DNA of 64,000 nt from DASUAS01 sp963720765 (GTDB lineage Bacteria; Actinomycetota; Acidimicrobiia; IMCC26256; DASPTH01): positions 248,001 through 312,000 of the forward strand of contig CAVRGS010000003.1 of the NCBI GenBank assembly GCA_963720765.1, read 5' to 3'. Below are positions 7,645 through 16,723 of the stretch, piece after piece. The stretch's first letter is position 1. The number at the start of each line of letters is the position of its first letter. The notes under the pieces were generated by a model that searched no databases, was not told where the DNA came from, and was given only the letters and a program-made list of their open reading frames with translations. The translations under genes and the position numbers were made by a program.

Positions 7645-8598
7645 GTGAGCGGACTGCTCGACCGCCGACTGCTCTTCTTCACGGGCAAGGGTGGCGTCGG
7701 CAAGAGCACCGTCACCGCGGCCACCGCACTCCTCGCCGCCGACCAGGGCAAGAAGGTCCTGCTCGTCGAGGTCGACGCCAAGAACAACCTCACCGCCCTG
7801 TTCGAGCACGCACCCGTGGGGTTCGAACCCCGTCAGGTGCACCCGGGCGTGTTCGCGATGCAGATGGACACCGAGTCGTCGCTGCGCGAGTACCTGAAGG
7901 TGCAGGCGCGGGTGCCGGTGTTCGGTCGCATCGGGCCGATGGCGCGCGCGTTCGACTTCGTCGCCACCGCCGCGCCGGGGGTGAAGGAGATCCTGACCGT
8001 CGGCAAGATCTGCTGGGAGCTGCGTGAGTCGCTCGAGGGACGCGCCGATTGGGATCTCATCGTCGTCGACGCCGCCGCGACCGGTCACGTCATCAGTCAG
8101 CTCGACGCGCCCGAGGCGATCCAGGAGCTGGTGGCGGTCGGTCCGATCCGCAACCAGACGGGCTGGCTCACCGAGCTGCTCTCCGATCCTGCGCTCACTG
8201 CCCTCAACGTGGTCACCTCGCCCGAGGAGATGCCGGTCAACGAGACCATCGAGCTGGTGGCACGTGCTCGCGAGGAGCTCAACGTGCCGCTCGGGGTGGT
8301 CATCGTGAACCGGGTGCTGCCGGAGCTCTTCACCCACGCCGACGACGGGGTGTTCGAGGCGCTGCGCGCCCCCGAGGCCGTTGCGGTGCTGTCGCAGCAC
8401 AGTGGTGTCGGTACCGACGCGGTCATCGACGCCGCGAGGCTCGCGGTCTCGATGCGGCGGAATCGCTCCGTGCATCTCGGTGAACTGCGCGACGCGGTCG
8501 ATCTGCCGCTGCTGCTCCTGCCGTATCTCTTCGTGCGCGACCACGGGCTGCGGGTCACGCGCATGGTCGCCGAAGCCCTCGGTCAGGAGCTCACGTGA
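7645..8598 (+). CDS. ArsA/Get3-like ATPase, first of a pair
   Basis: 317 residues, GTG start. Walker A FTGKGGVGKST begins near residue 12; VVDAAATGH is the switch/Walker B region. This is the shorter member of the actinobacterial Get3-like pair (compare Rv3679-Rv3680 of M. tuberculosis). No arsenite-binding cysteine cluster is apparent, so arsenic transport is unlikely. The stop overlaps the next start by 4 bases (GTGA), indicating translational coupling and probably a hetero-oligomer. Confidence 0.85.
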   Translation: MSGLLDRRLLFFTGKGGVGKSTVTAATALLAADQGKKVLLVEVDAKNNLTALFEHAPVGFEPRQVHPGVFAMQMDTESSLREYLKVQARVPVFGRIGPMARAFDFVATAAPGVKEILTVGKICWELRESLEGRADWDLIVVDAAATGHVISQLDAPEAIQELVAVGPIRNQTGWLTELLSDPALTALNVVTSPEEMPVNETIELVARAREELNVPLGVVIVNRVLPELFTHADDGVFEALRAPEAVAVLSQHSGVGTDAVIDAARLAVSMRRNRSVHLGELRDAVDLPLLLLPYLFVRDHGLRVTRMVAEALGQELT

Positions 8599-9836
8599 CC
8601 GAGCCACAATCGCTCGCGGCCCTGCTCTCGACCCGCGAGGTCGTCGTGTTCTGCGGCTCCGGCGGTGTGGGCAAGACGTCCACCGCGGCGGCGGCCGCGC
8701 TCACCGCCGCGGCACGCCTCGGGGGCAAGGTGCTCGTCCTGACCATCGACCCGGCGAAGCGGCTCGCCGACGCCCTGGGCCTCGAGGCCTTCGGCAACGT
8801 GGCCCGTCAGGTGCCGCTCGACGCCTACACCGAGCTCGGCGTGGAACCGCGGGGCGAGCTGTGGGCGGCGATGCTCGACACCAAGCGCTCGTGGGACGAG
8901 CTGGTGCTGCGCCACGCGCCCGACGAAGCCACTGCGTACCGCATCCTCGACAACCGGATGTACCACAACGTCACCAGTCGCTTCGTGCAGAGCCACGACT
9001 ACATCGCGATGGAACGCCTCTACGAGGTGCACGCGAGCGGTGAGTACGACCTCATCGTGATCGACACGCCGCCCACCCGCAACGCGATCGACTTCCTCGA
9101 AGCGCCGGCGCGGATGGCCGACTTCTTCGGTGGCCGCCTGCTGCGCTGGCTCACGATGCCGTACCGCCTCGGTGGAGGCCGTGGCGGGCGGATGTTCAAC
9201 GCCGCCAGCAAGCCCTTCTACCAGATGGCCGATCGCGTGCTGGGCAGCCAGTTCCTCCAGGACATCGCCGAGTTCTTCCTCAACTTCCAGTCGATGTACG
9301 CGGGGTTCGTCGAGCGGGCCGAGGCCGTCGAGCAGCTGCTGCACGACCGCCGCACGACGTTCGCGGTGGTCACCACGCTCGAAGGTGCGCCCCTGCGGGA
9401 GGCGGAGTCGTTCTGTCGTGAGCTCGCCGCCCGGAACTTCGATCTCGGTGCGTTGGTGCTCAACAAGGTGCTGCCCGAGTACCTGCTCTCGCCCGACGGC
9501 GAACGCGCGGCCGACGTGTTCTCCCACGAGAGTGACGCGATCGCGCAGGAGCTCGCGGCAACCGGCGCGCCGGGACTCGACGATCCGGCGTCGACGGCAC
9601 GCGTGCTGCGGACGCTGGCCGACTCGTTCCGCAACTACGAGGTGGTGGCACGCCGGGAGTCCGAGCTGCGCATGGAGCTCACCCGCCTCGCGCCACCGGG
9701 TCCTGAAGTCGTCGTGAGCGTGCCCGCGTTTCCTGCCGACATCGACGACGCGCGCGCGTTGGCGCGCATCGGTGAAGCGCTCTTCGCCACCGGTGCGACC
9801 GGCACGACCGTTGCCACCGGTACGATCGCGCCGTGA
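8595..9836 (+). CDS. ArsA/Get3-like ATPase, second of a pair
   Basis: 413 residues, GTG start overlapping the previous stop by 4 bases. Walker A CGSGGVGKTST at ~20-30 and VIDTPPT as the Walker B region. A glycine-rich insert (LGGGRGG) and NFQSMYAGF follow in the region used by Get3 proteins for clients; a client role is inference. The last 4 bases overlap the start of the histidine kinase, so three genes are coupled. Confidence 0.85.
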   Translation: MTEPQSLAALLSTREVVVFCGSGGVGKTSTAAAAALTAAARLGGKVLVLTIDPAKRLADALGLEAFGNVARQVPLDAYTELGVEPRGELWAAMLDTKRSWDELVLRHAPDEATAYRILDNRMYHNVTSRFVQSHDYIAMERLYEVHASGEYDLIVIDTPPTRNAIDFLEAPARMADFFGGRLLRWLTMPYRLGGGRGGRMFNAASKPFYQMADRVLGSQFLQDIAEFFLNFQSMYAGFVERAEAVEQLLHDRRTTFAVVTTLEGAPLREAESFCRELAARNFDLGALVLNKVLPEYLLSPDGERAADVFSHESDAIAQELAATGAPGLDDPASTARVLRTLADSFRNYEVVARRESELRMELTRLAPPGPEVVVSVPAFPADIDDARALARIGEALFATGATGTTVATGTIAP

Positions 9837-11287
9837 CCACGTTCTTCGAGCAGGCGCGGACCAAGACCGCGCTGTGGGGAGAATCGCTGCGTCACGTGCA
9901 GCGGCTGGCCGCGTCGTGGCAGGCGCTGTCCGACCTCTGCTTCTCCGACCTGCTGCTGCTCGCGCCCGTGGTGGGGGAGGACGGGAGCCGCTCGGTGGTG
10001 CTCGCCCAGGTGCGGCCCACGACCGGCCAGACCGTCTACCCGATGGATCTGGTCGGTGCGGTCGTCGACGAAGTGGCGCGTCCGCTCGTGTCGCGTGCCT
10101 TCCGCACCGGCGACGTCGCCGAGGGGGATTCGCCCCTCCTCGGTTCGAGCGAACGTGCACACGTGCAGTGCATCCCCGTCCGTCATGCCGGCGCGGTGGT
10201 GGCGGTGGTGACGCGAGAGACGCGCCCGACCCTCGGGCGCGCACTCGGTGACCTCGAGCAGTTCTACCTGTCGACGTTCGAGCGCTTCGCTGCGATGATC
10301 GCCGAGGGCAGCTTCCCGTTCCGCCAGGACGACGACGAATTCGAAGACGCGCCGCGCGTCGGCGACGGCGTGATCCTCCTCGATCCCGATCTGCGTGTCC
10401 GCTTCGCGAGCCCCAACGCGGTGAGCTCGATGCACCGCCTCGGCATCCACTCGTACACGTCGGGTCTGCACCTCGCAGAGATGGGCTTCGACCAGGACGC
10501 GGTCGACGTCGCCATCCGCGCGCGGCTCCCGGTCACCGAGGAGATCGAGCGGGGTGAGACGTCGCTCCTGCTGCAGGCGATCCCGCAGCTGTCCGACGAC
10601 AAGGTCGTCGGCGTGTGCGTGCTGCTCCGTGACGTCTCCGATCTCCGCCGCCGCGACCGTCTCCTGCTCTCCAAGGACGCGACCATCCGTGAGATCCACC
10701 ACCGGGTGAAGAACAACCTCCAGACCATCGCCGCGCTGCTGCGGTTGCAGGGCCGGCGGTTGCAGTCACCGGAGGCGCAGGAGGCGATCGAGGAGTCGGA
10801 GCGGCGGATCCGTTCCATCGCGATCGTGCACGAGACGCTGTCGCGCGAGCCGGGCGACGAAGTCCGCTTCGACGACATCGTCCAGCCGCTGGTGCGGGTC
10901 GTCGCCGAGACCGTGACCGGCCCCGACCGCGACCTTCGCCTGGCCGTCGAGGGCGACGCCGGCATGCTGCCGGGCGACCTCGCCACGCCGCTCGCCGTCG
11001 TGCTCAACGAGTTGATGCAGAACGCGGTCGACCACGCCTTCCCCGACGACGCCGGCCGCACCACCGGCAAGATCACGGTGCAGCTCGCCCGCTCCGACGG
11101 TCAGCTGCTCGTCGACGTGGTCGACGACGGCGTCGGACTGCCCCCCGGCTTCACCGTCGAGCAGTCGAGCGGCCTCGGCCTGTCGATCGTGCACACGCTG
11201 GTGACCAGCGAGCTCGGCGGCACCATCGAGCTGCGCAGCGCCGCCGGCACGCGCGTTCACCTCACCGTCCCGCTGAAGCACCCCTGA
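9833..11287 (+). CDS. pdtaS: PdtaS-like sensor histidine kinase (GAF-like, PAS, HisKA_2, HATPase)
   Basis: 484 residues. ~1-160 is a GAF-like sensory domain, ~175-275 a PAS domain, then the HisKA_2 dimerisation box REIHHRVKNNLQ (His289/His290), and a HATPase domain with NELMQNAVDHAF and DDGVGLP/GLGLSIV. There are no membrane segments, so it senses a cytosolic signal. In mycobacteria PdtaS signals to the ANTAR regulator PdtaR; no such regulator is in this window. GTG start with a 4-base overlap to the ATPase pair. A hairpin follows the stop. Confidence 0.85.
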   Translation: MTTFFEQARTKTALWGESLRHVQRLAASWQALSDLCFSDLLLLAPVVGEDGSRSVVLAQVRPTTGQTVYPMDLVGAVVDEVARPLVSRAFRTGDVAEGDSPLLGSSERAHVQCIPVRHAGAVVAVVTRETRPTLGRALGDLEQFYLSTFERFAAMIAEGSFPFRQDDDEFEDAPRVGDGVILLDPDLRVRFASPNAVSSMHRLGIHSYTSGLHLAEMGFDQDAVDVAIRARLPVTEEIERGETSLLLQAIPQLSDDKVVGVCVLLRDVSDLRRRDRLLLSKDATIREIHHRVKNNLQTIAALLRLQGRRLQSPEAQEAIEESERRIRSIAIVHETLSREPGDEVRFDDIVQPLVRVVAETVTGPDRDLRLAVEGDAGMLPGDLATPLAVVLNELMQNAVDHAFPDDAGRTTGKITVQLARSDGQLLVDVVDDGVGLPPGFTVEQSSGLGLSIVHTLVTSELGGTIELRSAAGTRVHLTVPLKHP

Positions 11288-11294
11288 ACCCTGT

Positions 11295-11339
11295 TTCGGC
11301 GCCGCGACGCCGTCAGGGTGACGCGGTGGGGGCGCCGAA
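11295..11339. terminator. bidirectional hairpin, copy A of a dispersed 42-nt element
   Basis: TTCGGCGCC (11295-11303) pairs with GGCGCCGAA (11331-11339) around a G-rich loop, between the convergent kinase and whiB genes. The 42 bases from 11298 match 35 of 42 bases at 52154-52195, which sits in the same kind of convergent gap. Confidence 0.6.
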
Positions 11340-11354
11340 GGCGTTGGGGCGGGG

Positions 11355-11645
11355 TCAGCCGACCATGCGCTGCTGGGCCAGCCAGGACTTGCGCAGCTTG
11401 CGGCGCTCCTCTTCGGTGGCGCCGCCCCAGATGCCGGCCTCCTGGTTGGTGGCCAGGGCGAACTCGAGGCACTCCTCGTTGACCGTGCACGCGCCGCAGA
11501 TCCGGCGGGCGGTCTCGATCTGCTCGACCGCGGGGCCGCTGCTCCCGATGGGGAAGAACACGTCGGGATCGGAGTCGAGGCATGCCGAGCGCGTGCGCCA
11601 TGCGCTGACGTCCCAATCGTGCGTGCGAACCCAGGTCAGTGCCAC
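11355..11645 (-). CDS. WhiB-family Fe-S transcription factor
   Basis: 96 residues with the four cluster ligands Cys22, Cys50, Cys53, Cys59 (C...CxxCxxxxxC), the turn GIWGG (71-75) and a basic C-terminal helix EEERRKLRKSW. Such proteins bind a redox-sensitive [4Fe-4S] cluster and control transcription with the major sigma factor. GTG start, preceded by GGGGGA with 7 bases spacing. It is convergent with the Get3-like pair and kinase. In M. tuberculosis whiB4 also lies next to the Get3-like pair, so this may be its counterpart; that is inferred from position. Confidence 0.9.
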   Translation of the reverse strand: MALTWVRTHDWDVSAWRTRSACLDSDPDVFFPIGSSGPAVEQIETARRICGACTVNEECLEFALATNQEAGIWGGATEEERRKLRKSWLAQQRMVG

Positions 11646-11796
11646 GCTTCATTCCCCCAGTAAGTGACTCAGGCGGTATGTCCGTATATGTGCGTCCCCG
11701 GGCGAGCCTCGAGGCGCTTGAATCCGAGACTAATTTCGCCTGCCCCCGCGCGCAAGGGGCTGATCAGGAATTTCGCGACGCTCGGTAGTGGATGGC

Positions 11797-12519
11797 ATGG
11801 TGAGCGGCATGCTCGTGCTCGCGCACCGGGGTGCCAACCGGCTGGCACCCGAGAACACGGTTCCCGCGATGAGCGAGGCACTCGATCGAGGTGCCGACGG
11901 CGTGGAGCTCGACGTCCACCGCACTGCCGACGGCGTGCTGGTCGTGCGCCACGACGCCGACACCCCGATCGGCGAGCTCGGCGAGCTCACCGCCGTCGAT
12001 CTCGCCCGGGCGTTGCCGGCCGTCCCGACGCTGACGGCCGTGCTCGACGTCTGCCGCGGCCGACTCGTGAACGTCGAGATCAAGGATCCCGACCCGGGCG
12101 CGGCCGAGGCAGTGGTCGACCTCCTGGCTGCCCGTGCGTCCGGCGCCCCCGACGACGCCCTGGTGTCGTCGTTCGACCTCGCGACCATCGACCGGGTCCA
12201 CGAGCTGGCACCCGAGGTCCCCACCGGATTCCTGTCCGCGTTCGATCCGCAGGCTGCACTCGTCCTCGCTCTCGAGCACGGGCACACCGCGGTGCATCCG
12301 GCGGCCTGGACGCTCCTGACCCTCGACGTCGCCGCGTTCGTGGCCCGCGCCCACGACGGCGGGGTGCAGGTCAACGTGTGGACGGTGAACGACGCCGGCC
12401 AGGTCGAGCAGCTCCGCGAGGCGGGTGTCGACGCCGTGATCACCGACGACACCGACCTGTACCGCTTCGGCGAGCGAGGCGAACGGGGCGAACGAGGCGG
12501 AGGCGTCAGGGGACGATGA
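11797..12519 (+). CDS. glycerophosphodiester phosphodiesterase
   Basis: 240 residues of the GDPD TIM-barrel family, which cleaves glycerophosphodiesters to sn-glycerol-3-phosphate. The metal and catalytic motifs are visible: AHRGANRLAPENT, GVELDVHRTADG, VRHD and NVEIKD. No signal peptide, so cytoplasmic. The C-terminus ends in a short repeat of E-R-G triplets with no family counterpart. Several in-frame starts lie close together (11788, 11797, 11809). The end overlaps the convergent lipid kinase by 14 bases. Confidence 0.85.
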   Translation: MVSGMLVLAHRGANRLAPENTVPAMSEALDRGADGVELDVHRTADGVLVVRHDADTPIGELGELTAVDLARALPAVPTLTAVLDVCRGRLVNVEIKDPDPGAAEAVVDLLAARASGAPDDALVSSFDLATIDRVHELAPEVPTGFLSAFDPQAALVLALEHGHTAVHPAAWTLLTLDVAAFVARAHDGGVQVNVWTVNDAGQVEQLREAGVDAVITDDTDLYRFGERGERGERGGGVRGR

Positions 12520-13444
12520 GGCTCAGCGCGTCGGGCTGGAACGCCACGTCGAGCCGGTCGACCTCACCGAGGTAGTCGCCGTCGACCTGCCAGGGGAACG
12601 GACCGACAGCCGTGACCTCCACCGACGACACGTCGGTGCGCTGGACGATCTCCGGTGACGTCGTGAGGTAGGTGACCCGACCCACTGCGGCGGTGGCGGC
12701 ACGCAGGACGACCGCGGGCCGGAGCGTGCGCATCACGGTGACGGTGAGCTGGTCGTCGAGCGACGCGCCGGGCGCGATGTGCAGCGGTCGCCGACCGACG
12801 TAGGCGTACGGATCCGAATTCGAGATCACCGCGTACGGACCCTCACCGATCACCTCGTCCTCGCCGCCCTCCTGCTTCACGGTGAACTCGATGCGTGTGT
12901 CGCGGTCGTAGTGGCGGAACCAGGTCGACACCGTGGTCGCCGCGAACGCAGGGTGCGCGAGGTAGCGCTTGACCGAAGGTCGGGCCTCCATGCGCCGGAT
13001 GATGGCCGCGTCGAACCCCACGCCGAGGTGGAACAGGAAGTGGCGGGGCGCGGCGTCGGGCGCCGTTGCGGCGCCCAGGCCGATGCGCCGCTGCGAGCCG
13101 CGCGCGAGGGCATCGACGATCTGACGCGCGGCAGCCTCGGGCTGGTACGCCATGCCGAGGGTGCGCGCGAACACGTTCGTCGATCCCCCGGGCAACGGCG
13201 CCAGCACGACCTGCGATCCGGCGAGCCCGTCGCCGGCCTCGTTCAGCGTGCCGTCGCCGGCAAGCACCGCGACCACGTCGTAGCCGGCGTCGACCGCGTC
13301 GCGTGCCAGCGTCACCGCGTGGCCGCGCCGCGTCGTCTCCGACACGTCGAGGGTGTGCGCGCCCCGCAACACGCGCTCCACGTCGGCGCGCACGCGCGGG
13401 GTCACCGACGATGCGGTGGGATTCACCACGAGAAGGACGCGCAC
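12506..13444 (-). CDS. diacylglycerol/lipid kinase family protein (YegS/DgkB-like)
   Basis: 312 residues with the DAGK catalytic motifs: VVNPTAS near the start, LAGDGTLNEA, and PLPGGSTNVFART. This fold phosphorylates lipids such as diacylglycerol, or a sphingoid or phosphatidylinositol head group; the substrate is not known here. The GTG at 13444 was chosen (MRVLLVVNP, family-like start, TAGGGT 8 bases upstream); an ATG at 13465 is the alternative. The promoter overlaps that of udgB on the other strand. Confidence 0.82.
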   Translation of the reverse strand: MRVLLVVNPTASSVTPRVRADVERVLRGAHTLDVSETTRRGHAVTLARDAVDAGYDVVAVLAGDGTLNEAGDGLAGSQVVLAPLPGGSTNVFARTLGMAYQPEAAARQIVDALARGSQRRIGLGAATAPDAAPRHFLFHLGVGFDAAIIRRMEARPSVKRYLAHPAFAATTVSTWFRHYDRDTRIEFTVKQEGGEDEVIGEGPYAVISNSDPYAYVGRRPLHIAPGASLDDQLTVTVMRTLRPAVVLRAATAAVGRVTYLTTSPEIVQRTDVSSVEVTAVGPFPWQVDGDYLGEVDRLDVAFQPDALSLIVP

Positions 13445-13452
13445 GGCGGCGA

Positions 13453-13462
13453 ACCCTACCCT
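13453..13462. promoter_or_regulatory. overlapping divergent -10 elements (lipid kinase / udgB)
   Basis: TACCCT (13457-13462, plus strand) is 6 bases before the udgB GTG at 13469. TAGGGT (minus strand, 13458-13453) is 8 bases before the kinase GTG at 13444. The two hexamers share two base pairs. Confidence 0.5.
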
Positions 13463-13468
13463 CATGGC

Positions 13469-14176
13469 GTGTCCCGCCCTCCGGCACTGCGTTCGCTCGA
13501 TCGCGAGATCGTGGAGTGCCGCGCGTGCCCGCGTCTGGTCGAGTGGCGCGAGCAGGTCGCGGTCGAGAAGCGAGCGTCGTTCCGTGACGACACCTACTGG
13601 GGAAGGCCCGTGCCCAGCTTCGGTGACCCGCAGGCACGGGTGCTCGTGGCCGGCCTGGCGCCCGCGGCCCACGGGGCGAACCGCACCGGCCGGGTCTTCA
13701 CCGGCGACCGATCAGGCGACTTCCTCTACGCGTCGCTGTTCCGCACCGGCTTCGCCAACCAGCCGACGTCGGTGTCGGCCGACGACGGCCTCCACCTGCG
13801 CGACCTCTCCGTCACCGCCGCAGTCCGGTGCGCGCCGCCGGCGAACAGGCCCACACCCGAGGAGCGCGACACCTGTCTGCCGTACCTCGTGCGGGAGCTC
13901 GACCTCCTGGCCCGGGTGCGGGTGATCGTGGTGCTGGGCGCCTTCGCGTACGACGCCGTCGCACGCGTGCTGAGCGGCGCGGGTGCACCCTTGCCGAGGC
14001 CCCGTCCCAAGTTCACCCACGGCCTCGAGGTGCTGACCGCGCGCTTCGTGGTGCTCGGGTGCTTCCACCCGTCGCAACAGAACACGTTCACCGGCAAGCT
14101 GACGGAACCGATGATCGACGCTGTCTTTCTCCGAGCCCGCGCGCTGGCCGACGAGGTACCCTCGCGCCGTGACTGA
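13469..14176 (+). CDS. udgB: type-5 uracil-DNA glycosylase
   Basis: 235 residues. The family 5 motif GLAPAAHGANRTGRVFTGD and the HPSQQNTFTGKL active-site loop are both present, plus N-terminal CRACP (Cys17, Cys20) of the Fe-S cluster. It removes uracil and other deaminated bases from DNA, which suits a high-GC genome. The GTG at 13469 follows TACCCT by 6 bases. The C-terminus overlaps the dapA start by 8 bases. Confidence 0.9.
   Translation: MSRPPALRSLDREIVECRACPRLVEWREQVAVEKRASFRDDTYWGRPVPSFGDPQARVLVAGLAPAAHGANRTGRVFTGDRSGDFLYASLFRTGFANQPTSVSADDGLHLRDLSVTAAVRCAPPANRPTPEERDTCLPYLVRELDLLARVRVIVVLGAFAYDAVARVLSGAGAPLPRPRPKFTHGLEVLTARFVVLGCFHPSQQNTFTGKLTEPMIDAVFLRARALADEVPSRRD
14157..14162 (+). 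promoter_or_regulatory. candidate internal -10 (TACCCT) for dapA
   Basis: TACCCT inside the last codons of udgB, exactly 6 bases before the dapA GTG. The hexamer and spacing equal those of udgB itself. Confidence 0.45.
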
Positions 14177-15065
14177 CGGTCGTCTGCTGGAGGGTGTGTA
14201 CGTCGCCCTCGTCACTCCCTTCGCTTCCGACGGCTCGGTCGCGCTCGATGCGGTCGAGCGACTGAGCCACGAGTCCATCGAGGCCGGCTGCGCGGGCATC
14301 GTCGCGCTCGGCACCACCGGCGAGTCGCCCGCGCTCGACGCCGACGAGCAACGCGCCGTCATCGACACCTGTGCGCGTGTGTGCGACGAACGGGGCGCGC
14401 AACTGATCGTGGGCGCGGGTACCAACAGCACCGCCAAGACCATCGCTGCGGTCGAGGCCCTGGCGGGCACGCCGGCCCTCGCCGCCACGCTGATCGTCGT
14501 GCCCTATTACGTGCGGCCGTCGGAGGCGGGGATCATCGCCCACTTCCAGGCGGTGGCTGCCGCCAGTCCGGCTCCGGTCGTCGTCTACAACATCCCGATC
14601 CGCACCGGTCGCAACCTCGGCGCCGCCGGTGTGCTCGAGTTGGCGCGCACGCCCAACATCGTGGGCATGAAGCAGGCGGTCGGTGCGCTCGACGCCGACA
14701 CGCTCGAGATCCTCGCCGGCGCGCCGCACGGCTTCTCCGTGTTGGGTGGCGACGACGCGTTCTTCTTCCCGACGGTGCTCATGGGCGGGGCCGGCGCCAT
14801 CTCCGCCGCGGCCAACCTGTTGCCGGCGCGCTTCGCTGCCATGGTCGACTGCGGTCTCGCGGGGAAGGTCGACGACGGTCGCGCCCACGCCGAGGCGCTG
14901 CTCCCCGTCGTGCAGGCCGGTTTCGCCGAGCCGAACCCGTCGGTGTTCAAGGGCGTGCTGCACGCGCAGGGCCGGATCCCCACCCCCGACGTGCGCCTGC
15001 CCCTGGTCGCGGCGTCGAACGGCGCGATCGACGCCGCGCTCGCGGCGGTGGAAGCGGTCGGATAG
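14169..15065 (+). CDS. dapA: 4-hydroxy-tetrahydrodipicolinate synthase
   Basis: 298 residues, full length. It condenses pyruvate with aspartate semialdehyde in lysine/diaminopimelate synthesis. Schiff-base Lys168 (GMKQA), Tyr140 (VYNIPIRTG) and the TTGE motif at 49-52 are present. Overlaps udgB by 8 bases but has its own probable promoter. DapA-like aldolases with other substrates share the fold, so the exact substrate is not fully certain. Confidence 0.85.
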   Translation: MTDGRLLEGVYVALVTPFASDGSVALDAVERLSHESIEAGCAGIVALGTTGESPALDADEQRAVIDTCARVCDERGAQLIVGAGTNSTAKTIAAVEALAGTPALAATLIVVPYYVRPSEAGIIAHFQAVAAASPAPVVVYNIPIRTGRNLGAAGVLELARTPNIVGMKQAVGALDADTLEILAGAPHGFSVLGGDDAFFFPTVLMGGAGAISAAANLLPARFAAMVDCGLAGKVDDGRAHAEALLPVVQAGFAEPNPSVFKGVLHAQGRIPTPDVRLPLVAASNGAIDAALAAVEAVG

Positions 15066-15116
15066 ACGTCGGTAGTATCGGCACGCTCCCGTTCCGTTAC
15101 TGCTGAAGGTCCATCG

Positions 15117-16722
15117 ATGACGAGCACGACGCTGAGCGAGCGCGCGCAGGCCCACGCCGAGGAACGCCGGTGGTGGATCCTCGCAGTGCTGTGCTTCAGC
15201 CTGCTCGTGATCGTGCTCGACAACACGATCCTCAACGTCGCGATCCCCACCATCGTGCGCGACCTCGACGCCACGAACAGCCAACTCCAGTGGATGGTCG
15301 ACGCGTACACGCTCGTCTTCGCCGGGTTGCTCCTCACCGGCGGAAGCCTGGGTGACCGGTTCGGTCGTCGCGGCGCGCTGCAACTCGGGCTGGTGCTCTT
15401 CGGTCTCGGTTCCCTCGCGTCGGCGTTCGCGACCTCTTCAGGGCAGCTCATCGCGACGCGCGCGTTCATGGGCATCGGCGGCGCGTTCATCATGCCGGCG
15501 ACGTTGTCGATCATCACCAATGTGTTCCCGCCGCGCGAGCGGGGCAAGGCGATCGGGGTGTGGGCCGCGACCGCGGGCCTGGCCGGTGTGCTCGGACCGC
15601 TCACCGGCGGGTTCCTGCTCGAGCACTTCTACTGGGGCTCGATCTTCCTCGTGAACATCCCGATCGTCGTGTTCGGCCTGCTCGCGGGCGTGTTCATCAT
15701 CCCCACGTCGAAGGATCCGTCGGCGCCGAAGCTCGATCCGGTGGGCGCGATCCTGTCGATCGTCGGGCTGAGCGTGGTGCTGTACGGCATCATCGAGGCC
15801 CCCCAGGACGGCTGGACCGATCCGACGATCGTCGCGTGCTTCGTCGTCGGCATGGGAGTGCTCGGACTCTTCCTCCTGTGGGAGTCGCGCATCGACCATC
15901 CGATGCTCGACGTGCGGTTCTTCGAGAACGCGCGCTTCACCGCCGCGAGCCTCGGGATCATGATGGTGTTCTTCGCCATGTTCGGCGCGACGTTCCTGCT
16001 CACGCAGTACTTCCAGTTCGTGCTCGGGTACACGCCCTTCGAGACGGGGGTCCGGTTCCTGCCCATCGCGCTGTGCATGATGATCCTGTCGCCCTTGAGC
16101 GCGCGGTTCGTGCACCGCATCGGCACCAAGCTCGTCGTCAGCACCGGTCTTCTCATGGTCACCGCCGGTCTCGTGTCGTGGGCGTCGCTCAGCGCCACCA
16201 GCGCGTACTGGCCCGACATCGTGTGGCGTCAAGCGCTGATGGCGAGTGGCATGGCGCTGACGATGGCGCCCGCCACCGAATCGATCATGGGCTCGTTGCC
16301 ACTGGGCAAGGCGGGCGTGGGCTCTGCGGTGAACGACACGACCCGCCAGGTCGGTGGTGCGCTCGGCGTCGCGGTGATCGGCAGCGTGCTCGCGTCGATC
16401 TACGGTTCGCAAGTGGGCGACTTCCTGCACGGCAAGCCGGTGCCCAGCGGTACCGCCACCGAGCTGAAGCAGTCGCTCGGCCTCGCGCTGACCGTCGGGA
16501 AGAAGGTGCCCGGTCTGAGCACGACGGCCATCAACGGGTTCATCGACGGTATGCACGCCGGTGTGCTCGTCGCCGCCGGCGTTGCGTTCCTCGGCGTGAT
16601 CGTCGCGCTCGATCTGGCTGCCCGCGCGTGCCGGCTACGACGCGCTGGCCGATGCCGATGGGGTCGAGGAAGCCGACCCGGCCGACGCTCCTCACGAGCC
16701 CGTCCCCACCGTCATCACCTGA
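15117..16722 (+). CDS. MFS transporter, DHA2/EmrB-QacA type (apparent +1 frameshift near 16611)
   Basis: Drug:H+ antiporter with about 14 membrane segments. Motif A GGSLGDRFGRRGAL and the DHA2 segment SLLVIVLDNTILNVAIPTI are visible. Read straight through, the last segment turns into an arginine-rich tail (ALDLAARACRLRR). Skipping one G at 16611 restores ALIWLPARAG, a short acidic tail and a TGA at 16720-16722, 1 base before the tetR ATG. I take that as the true end. GAAGGT lies 6 bases before the ATG. Probably controlled by the adjacent TetR protein. Confidence 0.8.
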
Positions 16723-16723
16723 C

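Noticed and set aside
5476..8607. Very long minus-strand open frame (about 1,040 codons) across the epimerase, DUF3107 and first ATPase
   Set aside because: Only its last ~250 codons (tyrosine phosphatase) show family motifs; the rest is antisense to well-supported genes and low-complexity His/Arg/Gly sequence, a usual effect of high GC.
7645..9836. Arsenite efflux (ArsA) function for the two ATPases
   Set aside because: No arsenite-binding cysteine set is apparent and there is no arsB/arsR partner; gene order matches the actinobacterial Get3-like pair instead.
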